Made by a program: the position numbers and the translations under genes | From: Cytophagales bacterium | GTDB lineage: Bacteria > Bacteroidota > Bacteroidia > Cytophagales > Cyclobacteriaceae | Reading direction: 5' to 3' | Length of the DNA: 64,000 nt | Assembly (NCBI GenBank): GCA_017303805.1 | Contig: JAFLBQ010000002.1 | Coordinates: 648,723-712,722, forward strand | Notes under the pieces: model-generated | Told to the model about the DNA's origin: nothing | What the model saw: only the letters and a program-made list of their open reading frames with translations | The model's database searches: none | Shown: piece after piece, positions 55,460-63,882 of the stretch | Layout of the letters: every line of letters begins with the position of its first letter | Position numbering within the stretch: position 1 is the stretch's first letter

Positions 55460-55518
55460 CAGCACACTTGCAATAGCCACACATACAACCCACAACCAAA
55501 GCCATTGCAAGAGTGCTG
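55460..55518 (+). repeat. ACA/AGA hairpin S4
   Basis: CAGCAC-AC-TTGCAATAGC pairs with GCCATTGCAA-GA-GTGCTG with one mismatch; the loop ends AACCAAA. It is the 3' shell copy of cassette 5 and homologous to S2. Confidence 0.8.
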
Positions 55519-55687
55519 CTCTCAAATTTCTCCAAGGCAATTAGATTGGTGTAAGCCGACAAATTTCCCACAGTTGCCGCCACACGCAAATACGGTTGAC
55601 AAGAACTAAGAAAATTTTAACGCTGGACAAAAAATAAATTGGGTAACGTTTGACAACTTTGTCACACCCGACAAGTGGAAGGGGCAC

Positions 55688-55862
55688 TGGCGGTAACAAA
55701 ATGTTTATGCAATGCGGGGGTTCAGTGTAGGTATTAAAAGTATTTTCTTAATTTAGTTCGGTAACGTGCGACAGTTCGGAGCAGGTCGGGCTTAACATTT
55801 CGCTGCGCTTCATTTTTAAGCCCTCCTATTCCCCGCACTGCATAAACACAAACGTTATAGCC
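55688..55862 (+). repeat. attC-like site E, end of cassette 5
   Basis: Opens TGGCGGTAAC, closes AACGTTATAGCC, cut inferred at 55854/55855. Arms TGTTTATGCAATGCGGGG and CCCCGCACTGCATAAACA pair with a single mismatch. Inner hairpin GGGCTTAA/TTAAGCCC. Confidence 0.85.
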
Positions 55863-56071
55863 AATGGTAGGACGACCGTTCCAAAGACGATAGACCGACC
55901 AAAATTTAAACATTAAAACAAAAACAAACCATTTTGACAGGTGACCAAAAACATACAGACCATATTGAAACGGGACAGCGAGTAATCCGACACTCAAGCC
56001 GCCCCAATGTTTTTTTATTTTTTTTTGCCGCCCCGCATTTTTTAAAAACAATTTTAGGCAGCCGCACAAGC

Positions 56072-56128
56072 GGCACATTTGGTTTTGCCCCGACACACAA
56101 ACCGACCCTTCGCAAAACCAAAAGAGCC
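56072..56128 (+). repeat. ACA/AGA hairpin S6
   Basis: GGC-ACA-TTTGGTTTTGC pairs perfectly with GCAAAACCAAA-AGA-GCC. It is the most divergent copy, at the inner edge of the 5' shell of cassette 6. Confidence 0.75.
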
Positions 56129-56163
56129 ACTTTTTTGCCATCGCACGACATAAACATTAGCAT

Positions 56164-56724
56164 ATGAAAATTTATATTAAAAATATGGTTTGTAATCGCT
56201 GCATAATGGTAGTGAAAAATGAATTAGAGAAACTATGTTTTCAAACTTTGAATATTAGTTTAGGTGAAGTTGAACTCAAAAACGACTTGACTGAAATTGA
56301 GAAAACTAACCTTGACGATCATCTAAAAACGTTTGGATTTGAATTGATTGATGACAAAAAAAGTCGCCTAATCGGACAAATTAAGTCTTCCATTATTGAA
56401 ATTATACACCAAAACAACAGCGAATTAAAATCGAATTTATCTGACTATTTGAGCAGTAAACTTCATCACGACTATACTTACTTATCAAATCTGTTTTCCG
56501 AAGTTGAAGGAACGACTATTGAAAAATATTTCATTGCTCAAAAAATTGAGAAGGTGAAAGAACTTTTGGTTTATGACGAATTATCATTAAGCGAAATTGC
56601 TTATCAAATGAATTATTCGAGTGTTGGATATTTGAGCAATCAGTTTAAAAAAGTTACAGGACTTACCCCTACTCACTTTAAGAATATCAAGGAAATAAAG
56701 CGCAAACCACTAGACGAAGTGTAA
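56164..56724 (+). CDS. AraC-family regulator with HMA-like N-terminus
   Basis: A 186-residue protein. Residues 1-65 resemble a heavy-metal-associated domain with MVCNRC in place of the usual MTCxxC. Residues about 95-186 are the AraC double HTH (LSEIAYQMNYSSVGYLSNQFKKVTGLTPTHF). This combination suggests direct copper sensing, and it is the first gene of the copper cassette. Its 3' end overlaps a motif repeated in front of the operon's later part, probably its binding site. Confidence 0.85.
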   Translation: MKIYIKNMVCNRCIMVVKNELEKLCFQTLNISLGEVELKNDLTEIEKTNLDDHLKTFGFELIDDKKSRLIGQIKSSIIEIIHQNNSELKSNLSDYLSSKLHHDYTYLSNLFSEVEGTTIEKYFIAQKIEKVKELLVYDELSLSEIAYQMNYSSVGYLSNQFKKVTGLTPTHFKNIKEIKRKPLDEV

Positions 56725-56755
56725 ATGTTACAAATACAATCCAAAATCAGGTAAC
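56721..56755 (+). promoter_or_regulatory. Conserved 35-bp motif upstream of the copper ATPase gene
   Basis: GTAAATGTTACAAAT plus a less conserved half ending AGGTAAC. The same motif recurs at 59226. In both places a TTTGC element begins exactly 60 bp after the motif start (56781 here), so it is likely an activator site of the AraC-type regulator. Confidence 0.6.
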
Positions 56756-56807
56756 GGGTAAGAAATGTAATGTTACCACCTTTGCCTTGTAATTAAATAA
56801 AAAAGGT

Positions 56808-59219
56808 ATGGCAACAAATAATAATGAATTTAGGATACCACTTGAAGGCGTTGAAAGTGAACACTGTGCTTTAATTGTGGACAATGGATTGGCAAAACTT
56901 AATGGTGTTGAATCACACCGAGTGGAACTCAACAATAAGGAAGCAATCATTGAAACTCAAAATCGGGAAACAGTTTCAGAAGCTGTAAAAACTATTCGAG
57001 ATTTGGGTTATGGAGTAACTACCGTAAAGAAATCATTCCCTGTATTACAAATGACGTGTGCTTCTTGTGCGATTAGTGTGGAGAGTATGCTTAAATCTCA
57101 GGCAGGAGTTGTGAATGCAAGCGTGAATTATGCAAATGCAAAGGTCTCAGTAGAATTTATACCGAGTTTGATACAAGTAGAGCATTTGAGAAAAGTTGTT
57201 CAAAGTATTGGTTACGATTTGTTAATTGATGAAAGTCCTTCTGGTGATGAGACCATTGAGCATATTCAGAAAGAAAACTTTAAAACTCTCAAAAAGAAAA
57301 CCTATTGGGCGTTGATATTATCCATTCCTGTAGTAGTAATCGGAATGTTTTTTATGAATATGCCCTTTGCGAATGAAATAATGTGGTTTTTAAGTACCCC
57401 AGTTTTATTTTGGTTAGGGAGAGATTTTTACATCAATGCTTGGAAACAAGCCAAACATCGATCTGCCAATATGGATACTTTGGTGGCATTAAGCACAGGT
57501 GTTGCTTACATTTTCAGTGTTTTCAACACACTGTTTCCTGAATTTTGGCACGAAAGGGGATTACACGCTCACGTTTATTTTGAAGCTGCATCTGTTATCA
57601 TTGGCTTTATATTATTGGGTAAACTATTGGAAGAAAAAGCCAAAGGAAATACTTCATCTGCAATAAAGAAATTGATGGGTTTACAGCCAAAAACAGTAAC
57701 GATTGTACAGGATGGTGGTTATCAAATGGAAATCCCCATTGAGCAAGTTGAAATAGGTAATACAATTGTGGTAAAACCAGGCGAGCAAATTGCGGTAGAT
57801 GGAATAGTAATTAACGGAAACTCTTTTGTTGACGAAAGTATGTTGAGCGGTGAGCCTGTTCCTGTGTTGAAAAATGAAAACGACAAAGTATTTGCGGGAA
57901 CTATTAATCAAAAAGGTAGCTTCCAATTTAAAGCCGATAAAGTAGGCAGTGAAACTATGCTTGCACACATTATCAAAATGGTGCAAGACGCACAAGGCAG
58001 TAAAGCTCCTGTCCAAAAATTGGTGGATAAAATTGCAGGAATTTTCGTGCCCATTGTAATTGTAATTGCCGTTGCTTCATTTATAGTATGGAACATCTTT
58101 GGCGGAGACAATGGCTTTACTCAGGGATTGTTAGCTCTTATTACCGTATTGGTTATTGCCTGTCCTTGTGCTTTAGGTTTAGCTACTCCGACTGCAATTA
58201 TGGTTGGTGTGGGCAAAGGAGCTGAAAAAGGAATCTTAATTAAAGATGCAGAAAGTCTTGAGTTAGCAAAAAAGGTAAATGCTGTAATACTCGATAAAAC
58301 AGGAACCATCACAGAAGGTAAACCTGTTGTAACGAATGATTTTTGGACTGAAGAAACCCCGATATTAAAACAAATACTATTCAGCATTGAAAAACAATCT
58401 GAACACCCATTGGCAGATGCGGTTGTTTCTCATTTAAAAAATCAGAATACCGTTTCAATAACTCAATTTGAAAGTATCACAGGAAAAGGAGCAAAAGCTG
58501 AGATTGACGGTATAACTTATTTCATTGGAAACAAAAGACTGATACAAGAAAATGAAATTTTGATTGAAAATGCGGTTGCTCAAAAAGCCAATCAATGGGG
58601 CAATGAAGCCAAAACAGTAATTTGGTTTGCCAATACGAAAAAAACAATAGCCATATTAGCAATAGCTGACCAGATTAAAGCAACTTCTAAAAAGGCAATT
58701 GAAGAATTACAGCTATCAGGCATTGAAGTTTATATGCTCACAGGCGACAATGAAATGACAGCCAAAGCTGTTTCAGAAAAAGTTGGTATCAAACATTACA
58801 AAGCAGAAGTACTGCCTGAACATAAAGCTGCATTCGTTAAACAATTGCAGCAACAAGGAAAGGTTATAGCGATGGTTGGCGATGGTATCAATGACAGCAC
58901 AGCATTGGCACAAGCAGACGTGAGTATAGCAATGGGCAAAGGAAGCGACATTGCAATGGATGTAGCTAAAATGACTATCATTTCATCAGACCTTACAAAA
59001 ATTCCCGAAGCAATTCATTTATCAAAATCAACAGTTCGCACCATTAAACAAAACCTGTTTTGGGCATTTATTTACAATTTGATTGGTATTCCAATTGCAG
59101 CAGGGATTTTATACCCGTTTAACGGTTTCTTACTCAACCCGATGATTGCAGGTGCGGCAATGGCATTGAGCAGTTTAAGTGTAGTAAGTAATAGTCTGTG
59201 GTTGAAGTATAAAAAATAA
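56808..59219 (+). CDS. copA: P1B-type copper-exporting ATPase
   Basis: An 803-residue P-type ATPase. The first HMA-like domain is degenerate (SEHC at 17-20, no CxxC). The second has MTCASC at 82-87. Then follow membrane helices, the ion-binding CPC (Cys452-Pro-Cys454), the phosphorylated Asp496 in DKTGT, the SEHPLAD nucleotide site and MVGDGINDS. CPC plus the HMA motif indicate Cu(I) or Ag(I) export. Driven by the conserved motif upstream. Confidence 0.96.
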   Translation: MATNNNEFRIPLEGVESEHCALIVDNGLAKLNGVESHRVELNNKEAIIETQNRETVSEAVKTIRDLGYGVTTVKKSFPVLQMTCASCAISVESMLKSQAGVVNASVNYANAKVSVEFIPSLIQVEHLRKVVQSIGYDLLIDESPSGDETIEHIQKENFKTLKKKTYWALILSIPVVVIGMFFMNMPFANEIMWFLSTPVLFWLGRDFYINAWKQAKHRSANMDTLVALSTGVAYIFSVFNTLFPEFWHERGLHAHVYFEAASVIIGFILLGKLLEEKAKGNTSSAIKKLMGLQPKTVTIVQDGGYQMEIPIEQVEIGNTIVVKPGEQIAVDGIVINGNSFVDESMLSGEPVPVLKNENDKVFAGTINQKGSFQFKADKVGSETMLAHIIKMVQDAQGSKAPVQKLVDKIAGIFVPIVIVIAVASFIVWNIFGGDNGFTQGLLALITVLVIACPCALGLATPTAIMVGVGKGAEKGILIKDAESLELAKKVNAVILDKTGTITEGKPVVTNDFWTEETPILKQILFSIEKQSEHPLADAVVSHLKNQNTVSITQFESITGKGAKAEIDGITYFIGNKRLIQENEILIENAVAQKANQWGNEAKTVIWFANTKKTIAILAIADQIKATSKKAIEELQLSGIEVYMLTGDNEMTAKAVSEKVGIKHYKAEVLPEHKAAFVKQLQQQGKVIAMVGDGINDSTALAQADVSIAMGKGSDIAMDVAKMTIISSDLTKIPEAIHLSKSTVRTIKQNLFWAFIYNLIGIPIAAGILYPFNGFLLNPMIAGAAMALSSLSVVSNSLWLKYKK

Positions 59220-59225
59220 GCAGAC

Positions 59226-59260
59226 GTAAATGTTACAAATCAATTCAAAAATACAGTAAT
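59226..59260 (+). promoter_or_regulatory. Second copy of the copper regulon motif
   Basis: Identical in the first 15 bases to the motif at 56721, with weaker similarity over the rest. TTTGC begins at 59286, also 60 bp from the motif start. It precedes the HMA chaperone gene. Confidence 0.6.
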
Positions 59261-59316
59261 GTATTTAGTTTGAATGCTATCGAAATTTGCAGTATATAAT
59301 TTAAACAAACATTAAA

Positions 59317-59544
59317 ATGAAAACGAACGATAAAACATTAAAATTCAAAACCAACATCAACTGTAGTGGATGTGTGGAAAAGGTAACTCCATTTCTAAAT
59401 GATGCAAACGGAATTTGCCATTGGGATGTGGACACTGCAAACAAAGACAAAATTCTTTCTGTGCATTCCGAAGGAATTACCGAAGAAGAAGTAATCCAAA
59501 AGGTGCAAGATGCAGGATTTAAAATTGAATTATTAACCCAATAA
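59317..59544 (+). CDS. HMA-domain copper chaperone
   Basis: A 75-residue single-domain metallochaperone with the metal site NCSGC near residue 15, the typical beta-alpha-beta-beta-alpha-beta length, and no signal peptide. It probably passes Cu(I) to the ATPase upstream. Separate motif-driven promoter likely. Confidence 0.88.
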   Translation: MKTNDKTLKFKTNINCSGCVEKVTPFLNDANGICHWDVDTANKDKILSVHSEGITEEEVIQKVQDAGFKIELLTQ

Positions 59545-59554
59545 AAAAACAGAT

Positions 59555-60409
59555 ATGAACATAGTATCAAAAATATCAGCTGCAACTTTATTGCTGTTTT
59601 CATCCTCCTCTTGCAACGCTCAAATTAAAAATGCAAAAACCGAGATCGTGAAAATTTATGGCAATTGCGAAATGTGTGAAAAGACGATTGAAACAGCAGG
59701 AAATGTAAAGAAAGTTGCTAACGTAGAATGGAACAAAGACAGCAAAATGGCAACAATAACTTACGACAGTATCAAAACAAATCAAGATGAAATCTTGAAA
59801 CGCATTGCTTTGGCTGGTTATGATAGCGACAAATTCCTCGCTCCAGATGATGTGTATAGTAAACTTGCTGGATGTTGCCAATACGAAAGGGTAAAGAAAA
59901 CTGCAATTGTTTCAACCGCAGTTATTGAAGACCACTCAATGCACAATCAAGAAAACGTAGTTGAAACGAAGCAAGAAGTAAATCAACTGAAAACGATTTT
60001 CGAAAGTTACTTTGCTTTAAAAGATGCTTTGGTAAAATCAGACGGTAAATTAGTTTCAACATTAGCTAAAGACGTACTTGCAAATATCAATTCGGTTAAA
60101 ATGGAAAAACTCTCATCAGAAGAACACACTGTTTGGATGAAAGTGATGAGTAGTTTAAAATCAAATACCGAAAAAATTGTAGCTACTACAATTATAGAAA
60201 AACAGCGTGTCGTTTTTATGGATTTGTCAGCAAACTTTTATGCTTTGCTCAAAGTCAGTAAACAGGATTATTCTATATACTATCAAAATTGCCCAATGTA
60301 TAACGATGGTAAAGGAGCAAATTGGTTGAGCAAAGAAAACGCAGTAAAAAATCCATACTACGGTTCGCAAATGCTTACTTGTGGCAAAACAGTAGAAACC
60401 ATTAAATAA
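59555..60409 (+). CDS. Exported HMA plus DUF3347 copper-binding protein
   Basis: A 284-residue exported protein. The signal ends around SSSC (lipoprotein possible). Residues about 28-98 form an HMA domain with GNCEMC. From about 135 on there is a DUF3347-type domain with a conserved ending (YYQNCPMYNDGKGANWLS, NPYYGSQMLTCG) also found on CusB-like proteins, where it is thought to bind copper. Likely a periplasmic copper carrier for the multicopper oxidase. Confidence 0.85.
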   Translation: MNIVSKISAATLLLFSSSSCNAQIKNAKTEIVKIYGNCEMCEKTIETAGNVKKVANVEWNKDSKMATITYDSIKTNQDEILKRIALAGYDSDKFLAPDDVYSKLAGCCQYERVKKTAIVSTAVIEDHSMHNQENVVETKQEVNQLKTIFESYFALKDALVKSDGKLVSTLAKDVLANINSVKMEKLSSEEHTVWMKVMSSLKSNTEKIVATTIIEKQRVVFMDLSANFYALLKVSKQDYSIYYQNCPMYNDGKGANWLSKENAVKNPYYGSQMLTCGKTVETIK

Positions 60410-60419
60410 ACTCCAATTT

Positions 60420-60443
60420 GGCGTAATCGAAAACGGTTACGCC
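60420..60443 (+). terminator. Hairpin between DUF3347 and oxidase genes
   Basis: GGCGTAA/TTACGCC, a perfect 7-bp stem with a 10-base loop and a weakly T-rich tail. Could be a weak terminator or attenuator. A short frame at 60462-60518 (MKILKWFYKIFFQKNCCR) overlaps the start of the following gene. Confidence 0.45.
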
Positions 60444-60475
60444 ATTTCTTAAACTCAACAAATGAAAATCTTAAA

Positions 60476-62725
60476 ATGGTTCTACAAAATATTCTTTCAA
60501 AAAAATTGCTGCCGATAGTATTTTTACTATTGGTCAGTAATAATATATCCGCTCAAAAAACAGTTCGTTACGACCTTTATGTAAAAGACACTTTGGTAAA
60601 CTTTACTGGGAAATTCAAAAGAGCCATAGCCGTAAACGGACAAATCCCTATGCCAACGCTCGTCTTTACAGAAGGCGACACAGCAGAAATTTACGTTCAT
60701 AATTTGCTTAAAGAAGAAACATCTTTGCATTGGCACGGCTTATTTTTACCCAACAAAGAAGATGGCGTTCCTAATTTGACGCAAATGCCAATCAAGCCAA
60801 ATACTACACACGTTTACCGTTTTCCAATTATTCAAAATGGCACACATTGGTATCACAGTCATTCGGGTTTGCAAGAACAAATAGGAATGTATGGCAATTT
60901 TATAATGCTCAAAAAATCTGATGACAAAACATTTCGAAAGGGAATTGATGATTTACCTACCGTTCCCATTGTATTAAGCGAATGGACAGACTTAAAACCT
61001 GAAAACATTCACAGAATGTTGCATAATGCCAACGATTACCCAGCATTGAAAAAAAATGCCGTTCAAAGTTATGCAGAAGCCATTAAAGCTGGGCATTTCA
61101 AAACCAAACTAAAAAACGAATGGAAACGAATGTTGGCAATGGATGTAAGCGATGTGTATTACGAAAAAATATTGATGAATGGTAAACCGAGTACAGACCT
61201 TACAGCCATTGACGGAAAGGAATTAAAGGCAGGTGACAAAGTGCGTTTAAGAATTTCAAACGGTGGAGCATCATCTTACTTTTGGCTCACTTATGCAGGT
61301 GGCAAAATTACAGTAGTAGCCAACGATGGCAACGATGTAGAGCCTGTTGAAGTAGATAGATTGATTATTGCTGTTTCTGAAACCTACGATATTATTGTAA
61401 CTATTCCTGCCGAAAATACGGCTTTTGAATTTTTGGCAACCACCGAAGACAGAACCAATTCTGCATCATTATACATTGGCAACGGCATAAAACAACTGAA
61501 ATCATCACAACCAAGATTGAAGTATTTTGAAGGAATGAAGATGATGAATGATATGATGAAAATGAATGGCGATTTGGACGATATGGGAATGAATATGAGC
61601 CTAAATCAAATGGATATGAATGTGGTAATGTATCCGGAAATTACTGGAGACAGCAAACCAAAACAAAGTGATAACGACCCAAACCGATACAACGCCAATG
61701 CTTTGGCAGATATTGTTACGTTAAACTATGCAATGTTGAAATCACCCAACAATACTTCACTTCCAAAAGATGCACCCGTAAAAGAGTTAAAATTTACACT
61801 AACAGGAAATATGAACCGCTATGTTTGGAGTTTAGATAATAGAGTAATATCTGAAACTGATAAAATTCTAATCAAAAAAGGTGAAAATGTTCGTATCGTT
61901 TTATATAACAACTCTATGATGCGACATCCAATGCACTTGCACGGACACGATTTTCGTTTACTCAATGGTCAAGGCGCCAATGCACCCTTAAAAAATGTTG
62001 TGGACATTATGCCAATGGAAACCGATACATTGGAATTTAACGCCAATGTAGAAGGCGATTGGTTTTTTCACTGTCATATTCTCTACCATATGATGAGTGG
62101 TATGGGCAGAGTATTTACTTATGAAAATCAAGCTCCAAATCCTTTAATAACAAATCCTAAATTGGCTCAACGTAAACTATTTGCAGACGACCGTAAATTT
62201 CATTTTATGGCAGACAACGATTTTGCTACCAACGGAAACGATGGAATGGCAATGTTACAAAACACTCGTTGGAGCATAGGTTCAGAATGGCGTTTAGGCT
62301 ACAATGATATGCACGGCTATGAAACCGAAACACATATAGGACGATACATTGGAAAAATGCAATGGCTGATGCCGTTTATTGGTTTTGATTGGCGTTACAG
62401 AAAAATGGGAATTGATGAACAAGAAGAAAATTTATTCGGACAAGTAAATAAAAAAGACAACAGAACTGCTGTAAGTTTAGGGTTTATGTACACGCTTCCA
62501 ATGTTGGTGAATTTTCAGGCAGAAGTGTATCACGATGGAATTGTTCGACTTTCTTTAATGCGAGAAGATATACCGATTACGAAAAGAATAAGAGCTGGTT
62601 TTATGGTAAATACAGACAAAGAATTTATGGTTGACTTGCGTTATATCATAAATAGAAATATGGGGATTAGAACACACTACGATAGCGATATGGGATTTGG
62701 AGTTGGACTGACATTAAATTATTAA
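60476..62725 (+). CDS. CopA-type multicopper oxidase with C-terminal CopB-like barrel
   Basis: A 749-residue exported protein. The signal runs to about residue 26. Cupredoxin copper ligands: HWHG (85-88), HWYHSH (124-129), HPMHLHGHDF and HCHILYHMMSGMG. A Met-rich stretch (about 350-385) fits Cu(I) oxidation. After the last oxidase motif, from about 600, the chain becomes beta-rich with aromatic girdle-like strands (TRWSIGSEWRLGY, GFDWRYRKM) and ends in FGVGLTLNY, resembling the CopB outer-membrane barrel. The two modules are usually separate genes. Confidence 0.88.
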   Translation: MVLQNILSKKLLPIVFLLLVSNNISAQKTVRYDLYVKDTLVNFTGKFKRAIAVNGQIPMPTLVFTEGDTAEIYVHNLLKEETSLHWHGLFLPNKEDGVPNLTQMPIKPNTTHVYRFPIIQNGTHWYHSHSGLQEQIGMYGNFIMLKKSDDKTFRKGIDDLPTVPIVLSEWTDLKPENIHRMLHNANDYPALKKNAVQSYAEAIKAGHFKTKLKNEWKRMLAMDVSDVYYEKILMNGKPSTDLTAIDGKELKAGDKVRLRISNGGASSYFWLTYAGGKITVVANDGNDVEPVEVDRLIIAVSETYDIIVTIPAENTAFEFLATTEDRTNSASLYIGNGIKQLKSSQPRLKYFEGMKMMNDMMKMNGDLDDMGMNMSLNQMDMNVVMYPEITGDSKPKQSDNDPNRYNANALADIVTLNYAMLKSPNNTSLPKDAPVKELKFTLTGNMNRYVWSLDNRVISETDKILIKKGENVRIVLYNNSMMRHPMHLHGHDFRLLNGQGANAPLKNVVDIMPMETDTLEFNANVEGDWFFHCHILYHMMSGMGRVFTYENQAPNPLITNPKLAQRKLFADDRKFHFMADNDFATNGNDGMAMLQNTRWSIGSEWRLGYNDMHGYETETHIGRYIGKMQWLMPFIGFDWRYRKMGIDEQEENLFGQVNKKDNRTAVSLGFMYTLPMLVNFQAEVYHDGIVRLSLMREDIPITKRIRAGFMVNTDKEFMVDLRYIINRNMGIRTHYDSDMGFGVGLTLNY

Positions 62726-62737
62726 TTGCTACCCAAT

Positions 62738-62805
62738 TTGCAAGCACATTGCCAAAGCCCCACAAAGCCAACACTCAGACCAAAGCTTTGTCAAAGAGCT
62801 TGCAA
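62738..62805 (+). repeat. ACA/AGA hairpin S5
   Basis: TTGCAAGC-ACA-TTGCCAAAGC pairs with GCTTTGTCAA-AGA-GCTTGCAA with one mismatch; the loop ends GACCAAA. It is the 3' shell copy of cassette 6. Confidence 0.8.
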
Positions 62806-62950
62806 AGCCAACGCAAGACAAAATTGTTTTAAAAAATTTACCGACCCTTCAAAAAAATAAAAAACGCAACGCACAACCCAACAGACAATGACACTGACAC
62901 TGAATCTCAACAATCACAATGGTTTACAAGGACAGACGACAAGAACCACT

Positions 62951-63128
62951 GGCTATAACCGCACCTAAAACTTATGCGGGCAGACATCAAAGCATTTGCA
63001 ATAAATGCCGCTTCGCGAAAGACAATCATTTTGCATTGCAAATGCGTAGAAACATTTTATCTTTGTTATTAATATTCGGTTGACAATGCCCTGAGCCGCA
63101 CAAGTTCTAGCTGCCAGCCGTTATACGC
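62951..63128 (+). repeat. attC-like site F, end of cassette 6
   Basis: Opens GGCTATAAC, closes GCCGTTATACGC, cut inferred at 63120/63121. Arms CTAAAACTTATGCGG and CCGCACAAGTTCTAG pair with two mismatches. The TATAAC and GTTATA cores resemble those of Vibrio chromosomal integron repeats. Confidence 0.75.
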
Positions 63129-63875
63129 AACTGTCCGACCCAGAACCTGCTATGACGAAGGGAGTAAATAAAGACATTGTATGACTGCCCACTTTTCGTG
63201 CTTCGACTTCAGTCTTTTCCTAGTTCAAAAAGTTTCAGCTCATACTCTACTTTCTGCCGGGTGGACAGTAATACAATATCTAAACTTTGACAACTTTGTG
63301 ACGACAATTTCAAAATCGAACAACTACGCATAACGCTTTTAACAACAACAACCTAACAAAATTGACAACCATAACTTAAAATAAACTTGACATTAATTCG
63401 CAACGACAGACACACCATGAGCAAAAATCTAACAAATAATGACTGCATTTTTACAACGACAATTTAACTTAACGACCTTTGCAACTTGACTTTAACACAA
63501 ATAGGTTTTGACTTTACTTTTTTGACAATTGACACTAAAAAAATCTTTAAAAGCTAAACAACTCCAAAGACACTTAGACAAAATTTTTAACTTTTACGAC
63601 TTGACACTTAAACAACACATAGACCTAACATTTTCAACTTTTACGAATTGACTAGAAAATTACAAAAAGATTTTTTTTACTTTTACCAAACAAAATAAAT
63701 TGACAGAAACATTTAATAACGTGACCAAATAAATGAAGGAAACAGCAGCGTATAACAGCACCTACACGCAAGGCGGGGTTTCGTCTCCGCTTGACGGTTT
63801 TGTGGGTAAAGTAAGTTCAGTTCTCCGAACTAACTTTTGTGCTAAAAAGCCCTCCCTGCGTGTAGCTGCAAACCG
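63121..63875 (+). mobile_element. Integron-like cassette 7, no clear gene
   Basis: Starts TTATACGC and its own site opens GCGTATAA. 755 bp with no frame of useful length on either strand. Composition is odd: very AT-rich, G-poor, with GAC and TTGAC words recurring throughout 63250-63720. Confidence 0.65.
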
Positions 63876-63882
63876 TTGGCGG
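63748..63882 (+). repeat. attC-like site G, end of cassette 7
   Basis: Opens GCGTATAAC, closes AACCGTTGGCGG, cut inferred at 63875/63876. Arms CTACACGCAAGGCGGGG and CCCTCCCTGCGTGTAG pair with few mismatches. It shares GTTCAGTTCTCCGAA and GTGCTAAAA with site A, 17 kb away. Confidence 0.8.

Larger units (their letters stand above)
53294..55854 (+). mobile_element. Integron-like cassette 5 (mercury-type operon)
   Basis: Starts with the same 28 bases as cassette 2 and ends in the same AGGGGCACTGGCGGTAAC entry to its site. 2561 bp. Homologous shell, different cargo. Confidence 0.75.
55855..63120 (+). mobile_element. Integron-like cassette 6 (copper resistance)
   Basis: Starts TTATAGCCAATGG; its own site is entered by CCACTGGCTATAAC, 12 of 13 complementary. 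7266 bp, far beyond a typical cassette, so it may have formed by fusion or cargo insertion. The 5' leader 55855-56163 carries no gene but holds S6. Confidence 0.65.

Noticed and set aside
46658-55854. Terminal inverted repeats of an insertion sequence or transposon around cassettes 2 and 5
   Set aside because: The 18-bp inverted ends look like TIRs at first, but no transposase exists, end sequences differ completely between neighbouring units, no target duplications are seen, and only GTT/AAC is constant. Cassette logic explains all units at once.
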